Below are positions 27,001 to 35,286 of a stretch of DNA of 40,710 nucleotides, piece after piece. This DNA comes from Chitinophagales bacterium (GTDB lineage Bacteria > Bacteroidota > Bacteroidia > Chitinophagales > Chitinophagaceae), in assembly GCA_013298665.1 (NCBI GenBank), contig JAAFIK010000044.1, forward strand, positions 1-40,710, written 5' to 3'. The notes below the pieces were generated by a model that saw only the letters and a program-made list of their open reading frames with translations, had not been told where the DNA came from and searched no databases. Every line of letters begins with the position of its first letter. Position 1 is the stretch's first letter. The translations under genes and the position numbers were made by a program.

Positions 27001-30000
27001 CTGCTACGGCAAGCGTGGGCAACCGCGTATGGCTCGACAATGGTTCTGGCGGTGGTACCGCCAATGATGGTATCCAGAATGGCAATGAACCCGGCGTATC
27101 AGGCGTAACCGTAATGCTCTGGAGTACAGGGCCTGATGGTATTGCCGGTAATGGCGATGACCTGTTGGTGGGTACGCAGTTGACTGATGCCAATGGCAAT
27201 TATCTCTTTACAAATGTAACGCCCACCAGTGGTGTGCAACAATATTATGTACAGTTTTCTGCACCCCCCGGTATGCTGTTTACCACGGCCAACCAGGGCG
27301 CAGGTGGCGCCGGTACGGGAACGGCAGGCGAAAGCGATGCCGATAGTGATGCCGGTACCAACGGCATTACGGGTATCTTTACTGTAACTGCCGGTCAGCA
27401 GATCGTGAATGTTGACGCAGGTATCGTGGCGCAACCAACAACCGTTGCTTCTTTGGGCGACAGGGTTTGGCTGGATAACAACCGGGATGGCGACCAGGAT
27501 GCAGGTGAACCGGGTGTAGCTGGTGTTACCGTAAACCTTTACTTTGATGCTAATGGTGACGGATTCATCAATGGTACAGAAGCCATTACTGTAGTAGCTA
27601 CAAGAGTTACCGACGCGTATGGTAATTATGTGTTCAACAATCTCACCCCCGGTAACTATCAGGTGCTGTTTGTAGCACCATCGGGTCTGGTCATTACCAG
27701 CCGTGATGCTGTTGGCGGTGCTTCCCCTACAGACGGATCGGATAGTGATGCAGACCCCGCTACGGGCAGATCAAGGATATACAACCTGCCCGCAGGTGCA
27801 AAAAACATGTCGGTTGATTGCGGCCTGTACAGCAGCCAGCCCGCAGCCAATGTGGGCGCACTGGGCGACAGGGTATGGAACGATCTCAATGGCGATGGTA
27901 TCCAGACACCAGGTGAACCCGGCGTAGGCGGTATTACCGTGATCCTCTACAACAGTGCAGGCGTACCGGTAGATACCACCTTTACAGATGCCAGTGGCAA
28001 TTACCTCTTCCCCAACCTTACCCCCGGCAACTACAGCGTGGGCTTCAGCAACCTGCCCGGCGGCTTCAGTTTTACCGGGCAGGACCTGGGCGGTAACGAT
28101 GCTACAGACAGTGATGTAAACCCCGGTACAGGCCGTACACCACAGGCAGCCGTTACCGGTGGAACCACCACTACAACCCTCGATGCAGGCATCCGCCAGG
28201 GTACACCAAGCGGCCTGGGCAGCATCGGTAATTTTGTATGGAACGACCTGGACAGCGACGGTCAGCAAGACCCCGGCGAACTGGGTATACCAGGGGTGAC
28301 CGTTACCCTGCGGGATGCCGGACCTGATGGCATCCTCGGTAATGGTGATGATGGTGCGTCACGTACCACCACCACCAACGCACTCGGCGAATATATATTT
28401 ACAGGACTGCCCGCGGGCAACTATGTGGTTGACTTCAGTAACCTGCCCACCGGCTTTACTGTTACCACACCCAACAGTGGCAACGACAATACCGACAGCG
28501 ATGGCGGTGCCACCGGTACTGGCGGTGCACCTGCCGGTACATCACGCACCGGCCTGATCAACCTTGCCGTTGGCGAAGACAACCTTACGATAGACCTGGG
28601 GCTTATACCCCCGGCCAATACCAATACCCTGGGCAACTTTGTCTGGTTCGATCAGGACAGCGATGGTGTACAGGATGCGGGTGAACCCGGTGTACCCGGT
28701 GTAACCGTATTGCTCTACCGTCCCGGCTTTGGTCCCGATGGTGTAGCCGGTAATGCCGATGACGCACTGCCTTTAAGAACAACCACCACCGATGCCAATG
28801 GCGAGTACCTGTTTACCGGCCTTACAAACGGCAATTACAGCGTGGGCTTCAGCAACCTTCCTGCAGGCTTCAGCCTTACCACCAAAGACACTGATGGTAC
28901 ACCCGGTAATGGTACAACAGACAGTGATGCCGACCGTATTGCCGGTACCACCGGAACGGTTACCCTTAATGGTGCAAACCGCAACGACCGCACCCTTGAT
29001 GCGGGTGTGGTGAGTAACAGGGCTGCCCTTGGTAACTTTGTCTGGAATGATCTCAATGGCGATGGTATTCAGGACTCTGCTGAACCCGGTGTAGGCGGCG
29101 TAACCGTAAGTCTTTACTTTGATGCCAACAATGATGGCAGCATTACCGGTGCAGAACTGACCAACCCGGTAGCTTCGATGGTTACGAATGCCAATGGTGG
29201 TTACTTCTTCCCGAACCTTGTACCCGGTAATTACCAGGTGGGCTTTACCACCATACCCGGTAATATGAACTTTACGGTACAAAATACCCCTGGCGACAAC
29301 CAGAACAATACCAACAGCGATGCCAATCCGTCAACAGGACTGACGGGTATTGTGAACCTGGTGGCTGGCGAAGTGGATCTTACCATCGATGCGGGTCTCA
29401 GTGTTACCCTCCCTGCCACCATTGGCGACAGGGTATGGTCTGACCTGAACAAGGATGGCGTTCAGGACGCTGGTGAACCCGGTATTGGTGGTGTAATTGT
29501 TACCCTGTTCAACGCATCCAATCAACCGATCGGCAGTGCTGTAACAGATGGTAATGGTAACTGGAGTATTACCAATGTGCCTCCCGGTACCGGTTACTAT
29601 TTAGTATTTACCCCCAACCTGCCTACCTTCAGTACGAGTGCCACACCCGGCGCAGCGCCGGCCTGGACAATCCAGAACGTAGGTGCCAACGGTACACAGG
29701 CATTGAACAGCGGTACGGAAAGCAATACCGACAGCGATGTAACTCCTTCGGGTGCAGGTGCGGGTCAGACAAGTACCTTCTCTATCGTAAGGGGCAACAA
29801 TTTCCCCAATATGGATGCCGGTATCATCAACTGGCCATTCAGCGCCGTATTACCGGTGCCATTGGTGAGTTTCACCGCAGCCCCGCAAGGCAGTGCCGTT
29901 GTCCTCAACTGGGCTGTAGGCCAGGAGCTGAACCTGCAGCAGTACATAGTAGAATTCAGTACGGATGGCCGCAACTGGAGCAGTATCGGTACAGTAACCG

Positions 30001-30383
30001 CCACCGGGCGCAGCAGCTACCAATTGCTGCACAGCACACCGGTAAGTGGCCTCAACTACTACCGCCTCAAACCGGTTGACCGCGATGGTGCTTTTGTGTA
30101 CAGCGAAATACGCAAAGTGAATTTTGGCAAAACGGGGGGTATCAGCGTTTATCCCAATCCTGCGAAAGATCATTTCAACATTACGCTTACGGGTAGCCTG
30201 ATCAACCAGCCCGCTACCATCAGCCTCGTGGCGATGGATGGCCGTATGGTTTACCAGCAAAGGGTAACCGCACTCAGCCAGACCGAAACCATACCGGTTG
30301 ACCGTATCGCTTCCGGCAAATACGTGGTACGCATCCAGACCAATGGCGAACGCATTACCCAGTCGATCCAGGTGATCCGCTAA
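24051..30383 (+). CDS. 2110-residue T9SS surface protein with nine SdrD-B-like repeats
   Basis: A signal peptide (residues 1-24) is followed by one SdrD-like module (ISGTVFRDFNFNG, residue 25 on). A region of about 550 residues follows, with propeller-like stretches (GIGGIDLSEDGADLYIVNMF). Nine SdrD B-like repeats begin near residues 701, 850, 989, 1136, 1271, 1392, 1527, 1660 and 1791. Each has G(N/D)xVWxDxNxDGxQDxxEPG, a Asp-rich loop likely to bind calcium, and a GNYxFxNLxPGNY strand. A short fibronectin-like segment near residue 1930 is followed by a T9SS type A sorting domain (ISVYPNPAKDHF, from about 2031), ending in SIQVIR. It should be exported by T9SS and held at the surface as a long calcium-stiffened rod. 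An adhesin role is likely; the ligand is unknown. Confidence 0.9.
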   Translation: MKRTLRYALMLLAITMATTTTSAQISGTVFRDFNFNGTQQTSGFPVEPGVYGVQVKAFNAANAQVGPTKITDVNGAYSFTVAEIAAATAVRIEFTAIPGSFDSRAAAGTNGTSVQFVTAPSATTNYAIASQDWYSSTANPYMATTAYTNGNANGGGTAGTNNNLYVFPYDMGNGTPNDGGATRRLPNSQLGSVYGLAFQRTSRTLLMSAYLKRHSGFGPNGIGAIYRSAIPASGVPATASLLVNVSSIGINVGTDPRTPGALPAASNTRNADAGVFAQVGKRGIGGIDLSEDGADLYIVNMFEQKLHRINIGSPIKATIAAADVTGTWVIPDPVIAGTVWHPMACKTANGKVYVGGVTVREKTTNHNLATDTVGARGIVYEFDPATAVFTEVLRFPFNYRRGYSNGDYRFPFKNNWWCAWQNNGNGGATDPLQADYNTAVGTFTGGIYYPQPMLSDIEFDVDGAMVLGIRDRFADQMGYQNLSDDGLPTGTGFGAANNFFRGLTSGEVLRAGKNITGTAYALEVRGQVTNLGVTTGTLDAAAPGNLAIGGSWTGVTGNPMGGFYGPGWGGTAGTIPAGGPNPGTQGGYFYFNHNYSTTGTPATLNNIAGGAINAHYVKSNGGLALLAGANEVSHTIMDPVATTFTNGVSKFFNSGASAGSMSQRLDLIFTTTGAPGDPTNAGKAGGLGDLEVLADYQPIEIGNRVWTDTNGNGIQDPGEVPLNNVAVQLVGPGPDGILGTADDVVLATATTNTAGEYYFNTLTTADSRKPASFTGVGTNDILPGFPYQVRINPAQAALANLQLTNPDVAANAADNIDNDGSLINGFAAVNFNTANTDHNFDFGFKGLASLGDKVWRDDDKDGVQDANEPGVAGVTVTLFRPGFGADGIAGTADDALPVATTITDAYGNYLFDNLTPGNYTITVTPPANYQFTTQTNTVDNTAGTAPIATGSDVNAATGQSYTITLSAGENERNIDAGLIFNTPAATASVGNRVWLDNGSGGGTANDGIQNGNEPGVSGVTVMLWSTGPDGIAGNGDDLLVGTQLTDANGNYLFTNVTPTSGVQQYYVQFSAPPGMLFTTANQGAGGAGTGTAGESDADSDAGTNGITGIFTVTAGQQIVNVDAGIVAQPTTVASLGDRVWLDNNRDGDQDAGEPGVAGVTVNLYFDANGDGFINGTEAITVVATRVTDAYGNYVFNNLTPGNYQVLFVAPSGLVITSRDAVGGASPTDGSDSDADPATGRSRIYNLPAGAKNMSVDCGLYSSQPAANVGALGDRVWNDLNGDGIQTPGEPGVGGITVILYNSAGVPVDTTFTDASGNYLFPNLTPGNYSVGFSNLPGGFSFTGQDLGGNDATDSDVNPGTGRTPQAAVTGGTTTTTLDAGIRQGTPSGLGSIGNFVWNDLDSDGQQDPGELGIPGVTVTLRDAGPDGILGNGDDGASRTTTTNALGEYIFTGLPAGNYVVDFSNLPTGFTVTTPNSGNDNTDSDGGATGTGGAPAGTSRTGLINLAVGEDNLTIDLGLIPPANTNTLGNFVWFDQDSDGVQDAGEPGVPGVTVLLYRPGFGPDGVAGNADDALPLRTTTTDANGEYLFTGLTNGNYSVGFSNLPAGFSLTTKDTDGTPGNGTTDSDADRIAGTTGTVTLNGANRNDRTLDAGVVSNRAALGNFVWNDLNGDGIQDSAEPGVGGVTVSLYFDANNDGSITGAELTNPVASMVTNANGGYFFPNLVPGNYQVGFTTIPGNMNFTVQNTPGDNQNNTNSDANPSTGLTGIVNLVAGEVDLTIDAGLSVTLPATIGDRVWSDLNKDGVQDAGEPGIGGVIVTLFNASNQPIGSAVTDGNGNWSITNVPPGTGYYLVFTPNLPTFSTSATPGAAPAWTIQNVGANGTQALNSGTESNTDSDVTPSGAGAGQTSTFSIVRGNNFPNMDAGIINWPFSAVLPVPLVSFTAAPQGSAVVLNWAVGQELNLQQYIVEFSTDGRNWSSIGTVTATGRSSYQLLHSTPVSGLNYYRLKPVDRDGAFVYSEIRKVNFGKTGGISVYPNPAKDHFNITLTGSLINQPATISLVAMDGRMVYQQRVTALSQTETIPVDRIASGKYVVRIQTNGERITQSIQVIR

Positions 30384-30411
30384 ACCGCCGTTTTTCCGGT
30401 ACAGTATAGCA

Positions 30412-30446
30412 CAAGGGGCTGTCTTTTAAAGATAGCCCCTTGTTTT
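30412..30446 (+). terminator. Rho-independent terminator after the SdrD-repeat gene
   Basis: AAGGGGCTGTCTT pairs with AAGATAGCCCCTT around a short T/A loop with one wobble pair, then TGTTTTT. It starts 29 nt after the stop codon. Confidence 0.9.
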
Positions 30447-30701
30447 TGCGGGCAACCTTAGCGTTCAACCTGAATTTTGCAGCGGGCTGCAAGATCCGGG
30501 TTCAAACGGAAGTATCTTGTTGTTGGCCTTTGTCCTGCGTCAAAGGTGTCATTCTGCCTCCCTCTGTTTTGCTAAAGCTGCGGAGGGGGCCTTTCAGGAT
30601 GGATGAGTCCTTTCACTAAACGACATTGCCCTCATCAATCCCCGTGTTTTACTCCCGCAAAAATCAGTGGTTTACCCACCCCCGTCTTTTGCAGAAATCC
30701 C

Positions 30702-30709
30702 TACCTTTA
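30702..30709 (+). promoter_or_regulatory. Putative -7 element (TACCTTTA) for the SPFH gene
   Basis: Differs from TAnnTTTG by the last base and lies 14 nt before the ATG at 30724. The rest of the gap from 30447 to 30701 shows no gene or other clear signal. Confidence 0.4.
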
Positions 30710-30723
30710 TTCAAATTTATACC

Positions 30724-31704
30724 ATGGGCTTATTTGATTTTATCACCAATGAATTTATTGAGGTTATTGATTGGGTGGACGATACCACCGATACCATCAT
30801 CTGGAAGTTTCCCGACAAAGGCAACAAAATCATGAACGGCGCGCAACTCACCGTGCGCGAAAGCCAGCATGCGGTACTGATGAATGAAGGCGAATTTGGC
30901 GATGTTTATCTGCCCGGCCGCCATCAACTGTCCACCCAAAATATGCCCGTCACCACCACGCTCAAGTCGTGGAAGTACCTTTTTGAGTCGCCCTTTAAAG
31001 TGGATGTTTATTTTGTAAGCACCCGCGAGTTTGTCAACCTCAAATGGGGAACTTCCAACCCCATTATTGTACGCGATCCCGAGCTGGGACAGGTACGCCT
31101 CCGTTCCTTTGGTTCTTACACCTTCCGCATCAGCAACAGTCAGCAGTTTATCCGCACATTTGCCGGCACCCATCCGCAGGTGCGTACGGGCGATGTGGAA
31201 GACCAGTTGCGCAATGCCATCATCAGCCGCCTTGCCGAAGGACTTGCCGGGTCGGGTGTATCCATCCTCGACTTCTCCAAAAAATTCAGCGAACTGGGCG
31301 AACAGCTCAAACCCGTTTTTCAGCGGGAATTTGACGCCTGGGGCATCACCATCGAAAAGTTTTACATCGAGAATGTGACCCTGCCCGAGGAAGTGGAGCA
31401 AATGCTCGATAAAACCTCCCAGCTCAACCTGCTGCAGGGTAAACTGCAACAGTTCAACCAGATGCAGGGAGGGATCGCCATGGAAAAAATGGCCGACAAC
31501 CCCGGTGCCGGTGGTACCGCGGGCATCGGCGCCGGGGTACTGCTCACCAACCTCATGCAGCAGGCTACCCAGTCACCGGCTGGTGGCGACAGTAAGCAGC
31601 AACTGCTCGATGTACTGAAGCAGTTGGGTGAACTTAAAGCCAGTGGTGTGATTACCCAGGAAGAGTTTGACCAGAAAAAAACGGAAATCCTCAGCAAGCT
31701 CTGA
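30724..31704 (+). CDS. SPFH-domain protein with C-terminal SHOCT-like tail
   Basis: A 326-residue protein of the YdjI/virion-core-like branch of the SPFH (stomatin/prohibitin/flotillin) superfamily. The SPFH part runs from about residue 30 to 230 (LTVRESQHAVLMNEGEFGD, then FGSYTFRISNSQQFI). A Gly/Ala linker follows. The last 33 residues (LLDVLKQLGELKASGVITQE and on) fit a SHOCT oligomerisation motif. No signal peptide is seen, so it probably assembles at the inner face of the membrane. The ATG at 30724 is preferred over an upstream in-frame start because the -7 element lies between them. The next gene starts one base after this stop. In Bacillus subtilis a related SPFH protein (YdjI) is encoded with zinc-ribbon membrane proteins and PspA in an envelope-stress operon, which suggests a similar role. 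Confidence 0.85.
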   Translation: MGLFDFITNEFIEVIDWVDDTTDTIIWKFPDKGNKIMNGAQLTVRESQHAVLMNEGEFGDVYLPGRHQLSTQNMPVTTTLKSWKYLFESPFKVDVYFVSTREFVNLKWGTSNPIIVRDPELGQVRLRSFGSYTFRISNSQQFIRTFAGTHPQVRTGDVEDQLRNAIISRLAEGLAGSGVSILDFSKKFSELGEQLKPVFQREFDAWGITIEKFYIENVTLPEEVEQMLDKTSQLNLLQGKLQQFNQMQGGIAMEKMADNPGAGGTAGIGAGVLLTNLMQQATQSPAGGDSKQQLLDVLKQLGELKASGVITQEEFDQKKTEILSKL

Positions 31705-31705
31705 T

Positions 31706-32812
31706 ATGCCCGATCGTACTGCCGCCATAAAAGATACCCTGGAGCGCTATCCCTGCCCGGGCTGTAATGCCCAGCTCAGTTTTGTACCCAGCACGCAGGA
31801 ACTGGACTGTGCCCATTGCGGTACGCGTATCCCCATCGACAAAGGGCGCGACAGGATCAGCGAACAGGCGCTGCGGGCACAACTGGATCAGCCGTACCCC
31901 ATTGCTGTACCGGTGACACAATATATATATACCTGCAACCGCTGCAGCGCCAGTAATACCTTTAGTACAGAAATCCCCACCTTTACCTGCCAGGCCTGCC
32001 AGTTTGCCGTGGTCAATCCCGATGCCTTCCGTACCCGTGAAGTGCAGCCCGCCGGTATCCTGCCCTTTGTGGTGGATCAGGCGGAAGCGCTCAGTACCTA
32101 TCAGCAATGGATTGGTAAAGGCTTGTGGCAACCCGGCAAACTCAAAACTGTAGCACGCGCCGATCTGCTGCAGGGCTGCTACCTGCCTTTCTGGACTTTT
32201 GATGCCCAGACCGACAGCGACTGGAGTGGCTATGCCGGCACCTATTACTGGGACACGGAATATTATACCGACAGCGAAGGCAAACGGCAAAGCAGGAGCG
32301 TGCGTAAAACGCGCTGGACCTACCGCAGCGGTAACTATCGTCACTTATTCGATGATGTACTGGTGGGCGGCTCCAACCTGCTTAGCCAGGAAGAATGTGC
32401 CGCCGTCTTCCCCTTTGATTTATCTGCTGCCGTCAATTTCTCGGCCGCCTTTCTGGCGGGATGGATCGCTGATGTAGCTGATATAGGCCTTGCCGATGGC
32501 TACAGTCTCGCTGAAGCCATTATGAAGCAGGATATTTACGAGGCCTGCGCCCATCTCTGCCGTGATGATGAGTACCGCGACCTGGAAGTGGAGACCCGCT
32601 ATACCGACCAGACCTACAAACACCTTCTGCTGCCCCTCTGGATCTGCAGCTACCTGTACAAGCAAAAGACTTATCATTTCCTCATCAACGGGCAAACGGG
32701 TAAGATTTATGGCAAAAAGCCGGTGTCTGCCGGCAAAGTTGTATTGGCAATACTGCTGGTGCTGCTGGTGATCCTGCTTATTGTGCTGATTGCCAATAGC
32801 GGTGGGGAGTAA
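31706..32812 (+). CDS. Zinc-ribbon membrane protein paired with the SPFH protein
   Basis: A 368-residue protein. Four CxxC pairs lie in the first 110 residues (YPCPGCNAQ, CAHCGTR, CNRCSAS, CQACQFA), forming two zinc ribbons. A long middle part with aromatic-rich strands follows (GYAGTYYWDTEYYTD). A single transmembrane helix lies at the C-terminus (VVLAILLVLLVILLIVLIA), so the ribbons face the cytoplasm if it is tail-anchored. It has been seen in annotations as a TFIIB-type or primosomal-N'-like zinc-finger protein, but helicase motifs are absent. The start codon lies one base after the SPFH stop, so translation is probably coupled and the two proteins likely act together at the membrane. Confidence 0.82.
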   Translation: MPDRTAAIKDTLERYPCPGCNAQLSFVPSTQELDCAHCGTRIPIDKGRDRISEQALRAQLDQPYPIAVPVTQYIYTCNRCSASNTFSTEIPTFTCQACQFAVVNPDAFRTREVQPAGILPFVVDQAEALSTYQQWIGKGLWQPGKLKTVARADLLQGCYLPFWTFDAQTDSDWSGYAGTYYWDTEYYTDSEGKRQSRSVRKTRWTYRSGNYRHLFDDVLVGGSNLLSQEECAAVFPFDLSAAVNFSAAFLAGWIADVADIGLADGYSLAEAIMKQDIYEACAHLCRDDEYRDLEVETRYTDQTYKHLLLPLWICSYLYKQKTYHFLINGQTGKIYGKKPVSAGKVVLAILLVLLVILLIVLIANSGGE

Positions 32813-32830
32813 AAAAGCAGTACAACCGGG

Positions 32831-32862
32831 ACAACATCGGGTGTTGTGTATTTTATTTTTTT
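32831..32862 (+). terminator. Probable weak terminator after the zinc-ribbon gene
   Basis: ACAACA (32831-32836) pairs with TGTTGT (32842-32847) around TCGGG, followed by a T-rich run (32850-32862). Confidence 0.45.
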
Positions 32863-33219
32863 CGTAATGGTGATGTGGTATAGTAGTCAACACTTTAATG
32901 AACCCACAGAAACCCACTTCTTTACCACCTGGCTGAACACTGCCCTGCAGAACGCATGTATAAATCTGTTGCCTCTGCTTGTAAGCTTGCTGGTAAGCCC
33001 CCATCTTGCGCATGGGGCAAATATGCCCCATCCTGCACTGAAATTTTATATTTTGTTGTATTTCACGGAACCTGTGAGTACCAACTAATTTGATACACCT
33101 GTATTAAAAACCTGCATCAGCGGGGCTTTTGTTGCGACAAAATGACTGTTTATAGTGCTTTACAGACTGTTCGGGTTGCTGAAATACCGTCTGGGAGCGT
33201 TTTATTTTGGTGCTGTGGC
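32863..33219. other. Intergenic region with repeats, no gene seen
   Basis: About 360 nt without a convincing gene. It contains a perfect 8-bp hairpin (ATGGGGCA, 33012-33019, with TGCCCCAT, 33024-33031) and the repeat described at 33075. Confidence 0.55.
33075..33098 (+). repeat. Insertion-element-end-like repeat, copy 1
   Basis: Contains gagtaccaactaatttga followed by TACAC; 23 of 24 bases match the copy at 33220-33243 in the same orientation, 145 nt away. Paired or multiple short repeats at ends are a feature of some insertion sequences (for example the IS21 family), but no transposase is present. Confidence 0.55.
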
Positions 33220-33243
33220 TGAGTACCAACTAATTTGAGACAC
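33220..33243 (+). repeat. Insertion-element-end-like repeat, copy 2
   Basis: Second copy of the repeat at 33075. It runs into the 3' end of the broken rhs gene and supplies its stop codon (33230-33232, minus strand). The adjoining TTTGAGACACTACC (33234-33247) recurs at 38765-38778. Confidence 0.55.
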
Positions 33244-33922
33244 TACCGGTGATACTGCCATTCATTACATCTAAAATTTGTGCTTCACCATAATCGTTCC
33301 TCAATCTATGGCTTTTGTCATACCTTTTTAACACTTCTTCCGGACTATTTCCAAAGCCACTACATCTCCCGATATACACTTCTCCATTTGGTCCTGTCTT
33401 TCTATACACAATATACCATCGTTGTGCTCGCAAATTTCTGTCGAGTTCACTTACCTTGACCTGTGCCCATACTCCGGCTGCTATTACAGTACCCACAACG
33501 GTTGAAGTAGCAACCCCGGTTCCAATACCAACACCCGCACCAGTATTACCCAATGGTAATGCAAGGCCACCGAGCGCAATTTTGGGCATCGTTACTACTG
33601 TGGCTGGTGCTTGCACATAATTACTTTTCTGTCTTATCCCGGTAAGCACTACTTCTGGTTGCACAATAGGATGCAGACTATCGGAAATAAGACCTAAAGG
33701 ATCATTAAGAAGGATAGGGTTATTGTTAGCATACGCAAATGGTGAATATTGCTCCTGCTCATCCGCCATTGGATCTATCTGCCAAAATCTACCCAATTGG
33801 GGATCAAGGCTTCTGTAATTAGTTTCATAAAGGTTAATAGCCAAGCCGATATTTAATTCACTTTCAGCATTCCACTTCCTGTTATTCGCTAATTTCCCCG
33901 CCGCCTTACTACTTATCCCCGC

Positions 33923-33946
33923 TGGCGCTTACATCGCCACCTGCGG
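33923..33946. repeat. 24-nt hairpin-forming insert in the rhs remnant
   Basis: By comparison with the intact rhs copies, 24 nt are inserted between CCCCGC and CAT. TGGCG (33923-33927) pairs with CGCCA (33935-33939). It brings an in-frame stop on the coding (minus) strand. Confidence 0.55.
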
Positions 33947-33967
33947 CATCACCAACCCAAACGGATA

Positions 33968-34031
33968 ATTCCCACTTTTGGCGGGATGGCATTTTCTAAC
34001 ACTCCTTTAGGTCGTGTTGAAAATGCTCAAA
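33968..34031. repeat. 64-nt hairpin-forming insert in the rhs remnant
   Basis: Replaces a 4-nt stretch between ACGGATA and TGCGTCTCC of the intact copies. GCATTTTCTAACAC (33989-34002) pairs with GTGTTGAAAATGC (34014-34026), 13 bp with one bulged base and an 11-nt loop. Confidence 0.6.
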
Positions 34032-34675
34032 TGCGTCTCCTCCAGCAACGCACCCCTGTTGTGGATTACCTGCAGATTGTCAAAGAACCATGCCTGCGGC
34101 TTGGCAGGCACATTTACCGGACTCTCATTGCTGACATAAACATAAAGATACCCATTTTTGGATACCGGGATGTTTTGCAGCGCAGCATCGTTGAAGTGCT
34201 GCTTCAGCGAATCAGTGACGTTACTCACCCCACTGAAACTGCCACCCACAAACTTAAACTGGTCATCCAGCAGGATATAATTGATAAACGCCCTTGGTCT
34301 TGTTGCAGCATTGGGGTTGTCCCTGCCTGGCTGCTGCAAAAAGTTTGTGATATCTCCTCCCGCAATACTGTTGACATCCGCTGCCGTAGCCTTACCCGCT
34401 GCCGGGCTGCCACTCTGCAACAAGCCATTGATCAAGTCCAGCACCGGGATATTGGTATTTACCGCACTGCCTCCGCTGTTGCCCTGCTTGTAGTAGCTGC
34501 GGCCAAAAATGTCGATCTTATCACCCGCTCCCGCTAAAGCTGGACTGTAAGCATTACCTTCAGCGTAATACCCAGACCGGTTTTGGCCGTATTGCTGCTG
34601 TTCATCCGGTACAGTTTGTCGCTGTTGTCGGTTTGGACATAGTTCTATTAAACTCAGCTTTCAAGTATGAAGCAT

Positions 34676-34957
34676 TTATTGCTTAGAATAAACAATAAAT
34701 GTTAACGGCTCTTTATTTTTCCCAATCTCTACTAAAGGTTTTAATACACAGTCTGTTTGTTGCATTGCTGAAAACTCTGCAGCTATATCATCGATGTACT
34801 CATCCTCAATGGCTGTCTTTTGGTTCAAAATAATCTTAATCTGTATATTACCATTATCCAATTCTTCGAAAGATACGCTTTCGAAACTGTCGTTAATATT
34901 CCGATGAAGTGCACCACAAAGATTACAGGCCTGGTATCTCATTTCGATTGTCGTCAT
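34676..34957 (-). CDS. Small protein, candidate immunity protein (second of a pair)
   Basis: A 93- or 94-residue protein beginning MTTIEMRYQACNLCG. The start at 34957 overlaps the stop of the upstream gene (ATGA), the classic sign of coupled translation; an in-frame ATG at 35017 is less likely. It has no signal peptide. The segment NGNIQIKIILNQ followed by a helix resembles NGAEINIQVVLKTG of the upstream gene, so the two may be distant paralogues. Position directly behind an rhs toxin tip suggests an immunity role. I recognise no named family. Confidence 0.65.
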   Translation of the reverse strand: MTTIEMRYQACNLCGALHRNINDSFESVSFEELDNGNIQIKIILNQKTAIEDEYIDDIAAEFSAMQQTDCVLKPLVEIGKNKEPLTFIVYSKQ

Positions 34958-35271
34958 AGTACTTCTGCTTTTGAAAACAATAAATTGTCTAACCATTGGT
35001 AATATTTCGGATTCCATTCTCCATGATTTTCGTTAAACTGCTCTTTCGTAAGGTATAATACTGTTATTCCTATCTTATACGTTGGCAAGAGATTATAAGC
35101 AACTTTCTCTAATTCACTTCTCAGAACTGTTCCTGTTTTCAATACAACCTGAATATTTATTTCAGCACCATTTACATTGTAACTGATATCGAAAATATTA
35201 TCACTCGCATTAATCATAAATACATTCATCAATGAGTACATAATATTTATATAATCTGTATTATACTTCAT
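34954..35271 (-). CDS. Small protein, candidate immunity protein (first of a pair)
   Basis: A 105-residue acidic protein without a signal peptide (MKYNTDYINIMYSLMNVF), starting 15 nt after the end of the rhs tip gene. Its end overlaps the next gene by 4 nt. Small size, lack of a known domain and place right after a toxin tip are typical of immunity genes in polymorphic toxin systems. Its cytoplasmic location fits a toxin acting on nucleic acid or another cytoplasmic target. Confidence 0.65.
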   Translation of the reverse strand: MKYNTDYINIMYSLMNVFMINASDNIFDISYNVNGAEINIQVVLKTGTVLRSELEKVAYNLLPTYKIGITVLYLTKEQFNENHGEWNPKYYQWLDNLLFSKAEVL

Positions 35272-35286
35272 AAACTTTCATTAACA

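Larger units (their letters stand above)
33230..34640 (-). pseudogene. Broken rhs tip module with truncated GIY-YIG-like toxin end
   Basis: Read on the minus strand, this is an Rhs end. NSDKLYR is near 34600, IDIFGRSYYKQ near 34510, [13 protein letters not shown] ends near 34031, and the core end LDPQLGRFWQIDP plus NNNPILLNDPLG lies at about 33680-33810. The tip domain has WYIVYRKTGPNGEVYIGR, like the start of a GIY-YIG nuclease. The frame is broken: a probable 17-nt insert near 34550, a 64-nt insert at 33968-34031 (stop after EETHLSIFNTT) and a 24-nt insert at 33923-33946 (in-frame TAA). The end is cut by the repeat at 33220-33243. Long open pieces remain (33230-33844, 34007-34444), but a whole product is unlikely. 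No immunity gene follows it. Confidence 0.75.

Noticed and set aside
33012..33031. Perfect hairpin considered as a terminator
   Set aside because: No T run follows on either strand; kept only as an unexplained hairpin in the intergenic region.
32863..33243. Intact insertion sequence between the repeats
   Set aside because: Only 145 nt separate the repeats and no transposase frame is present.
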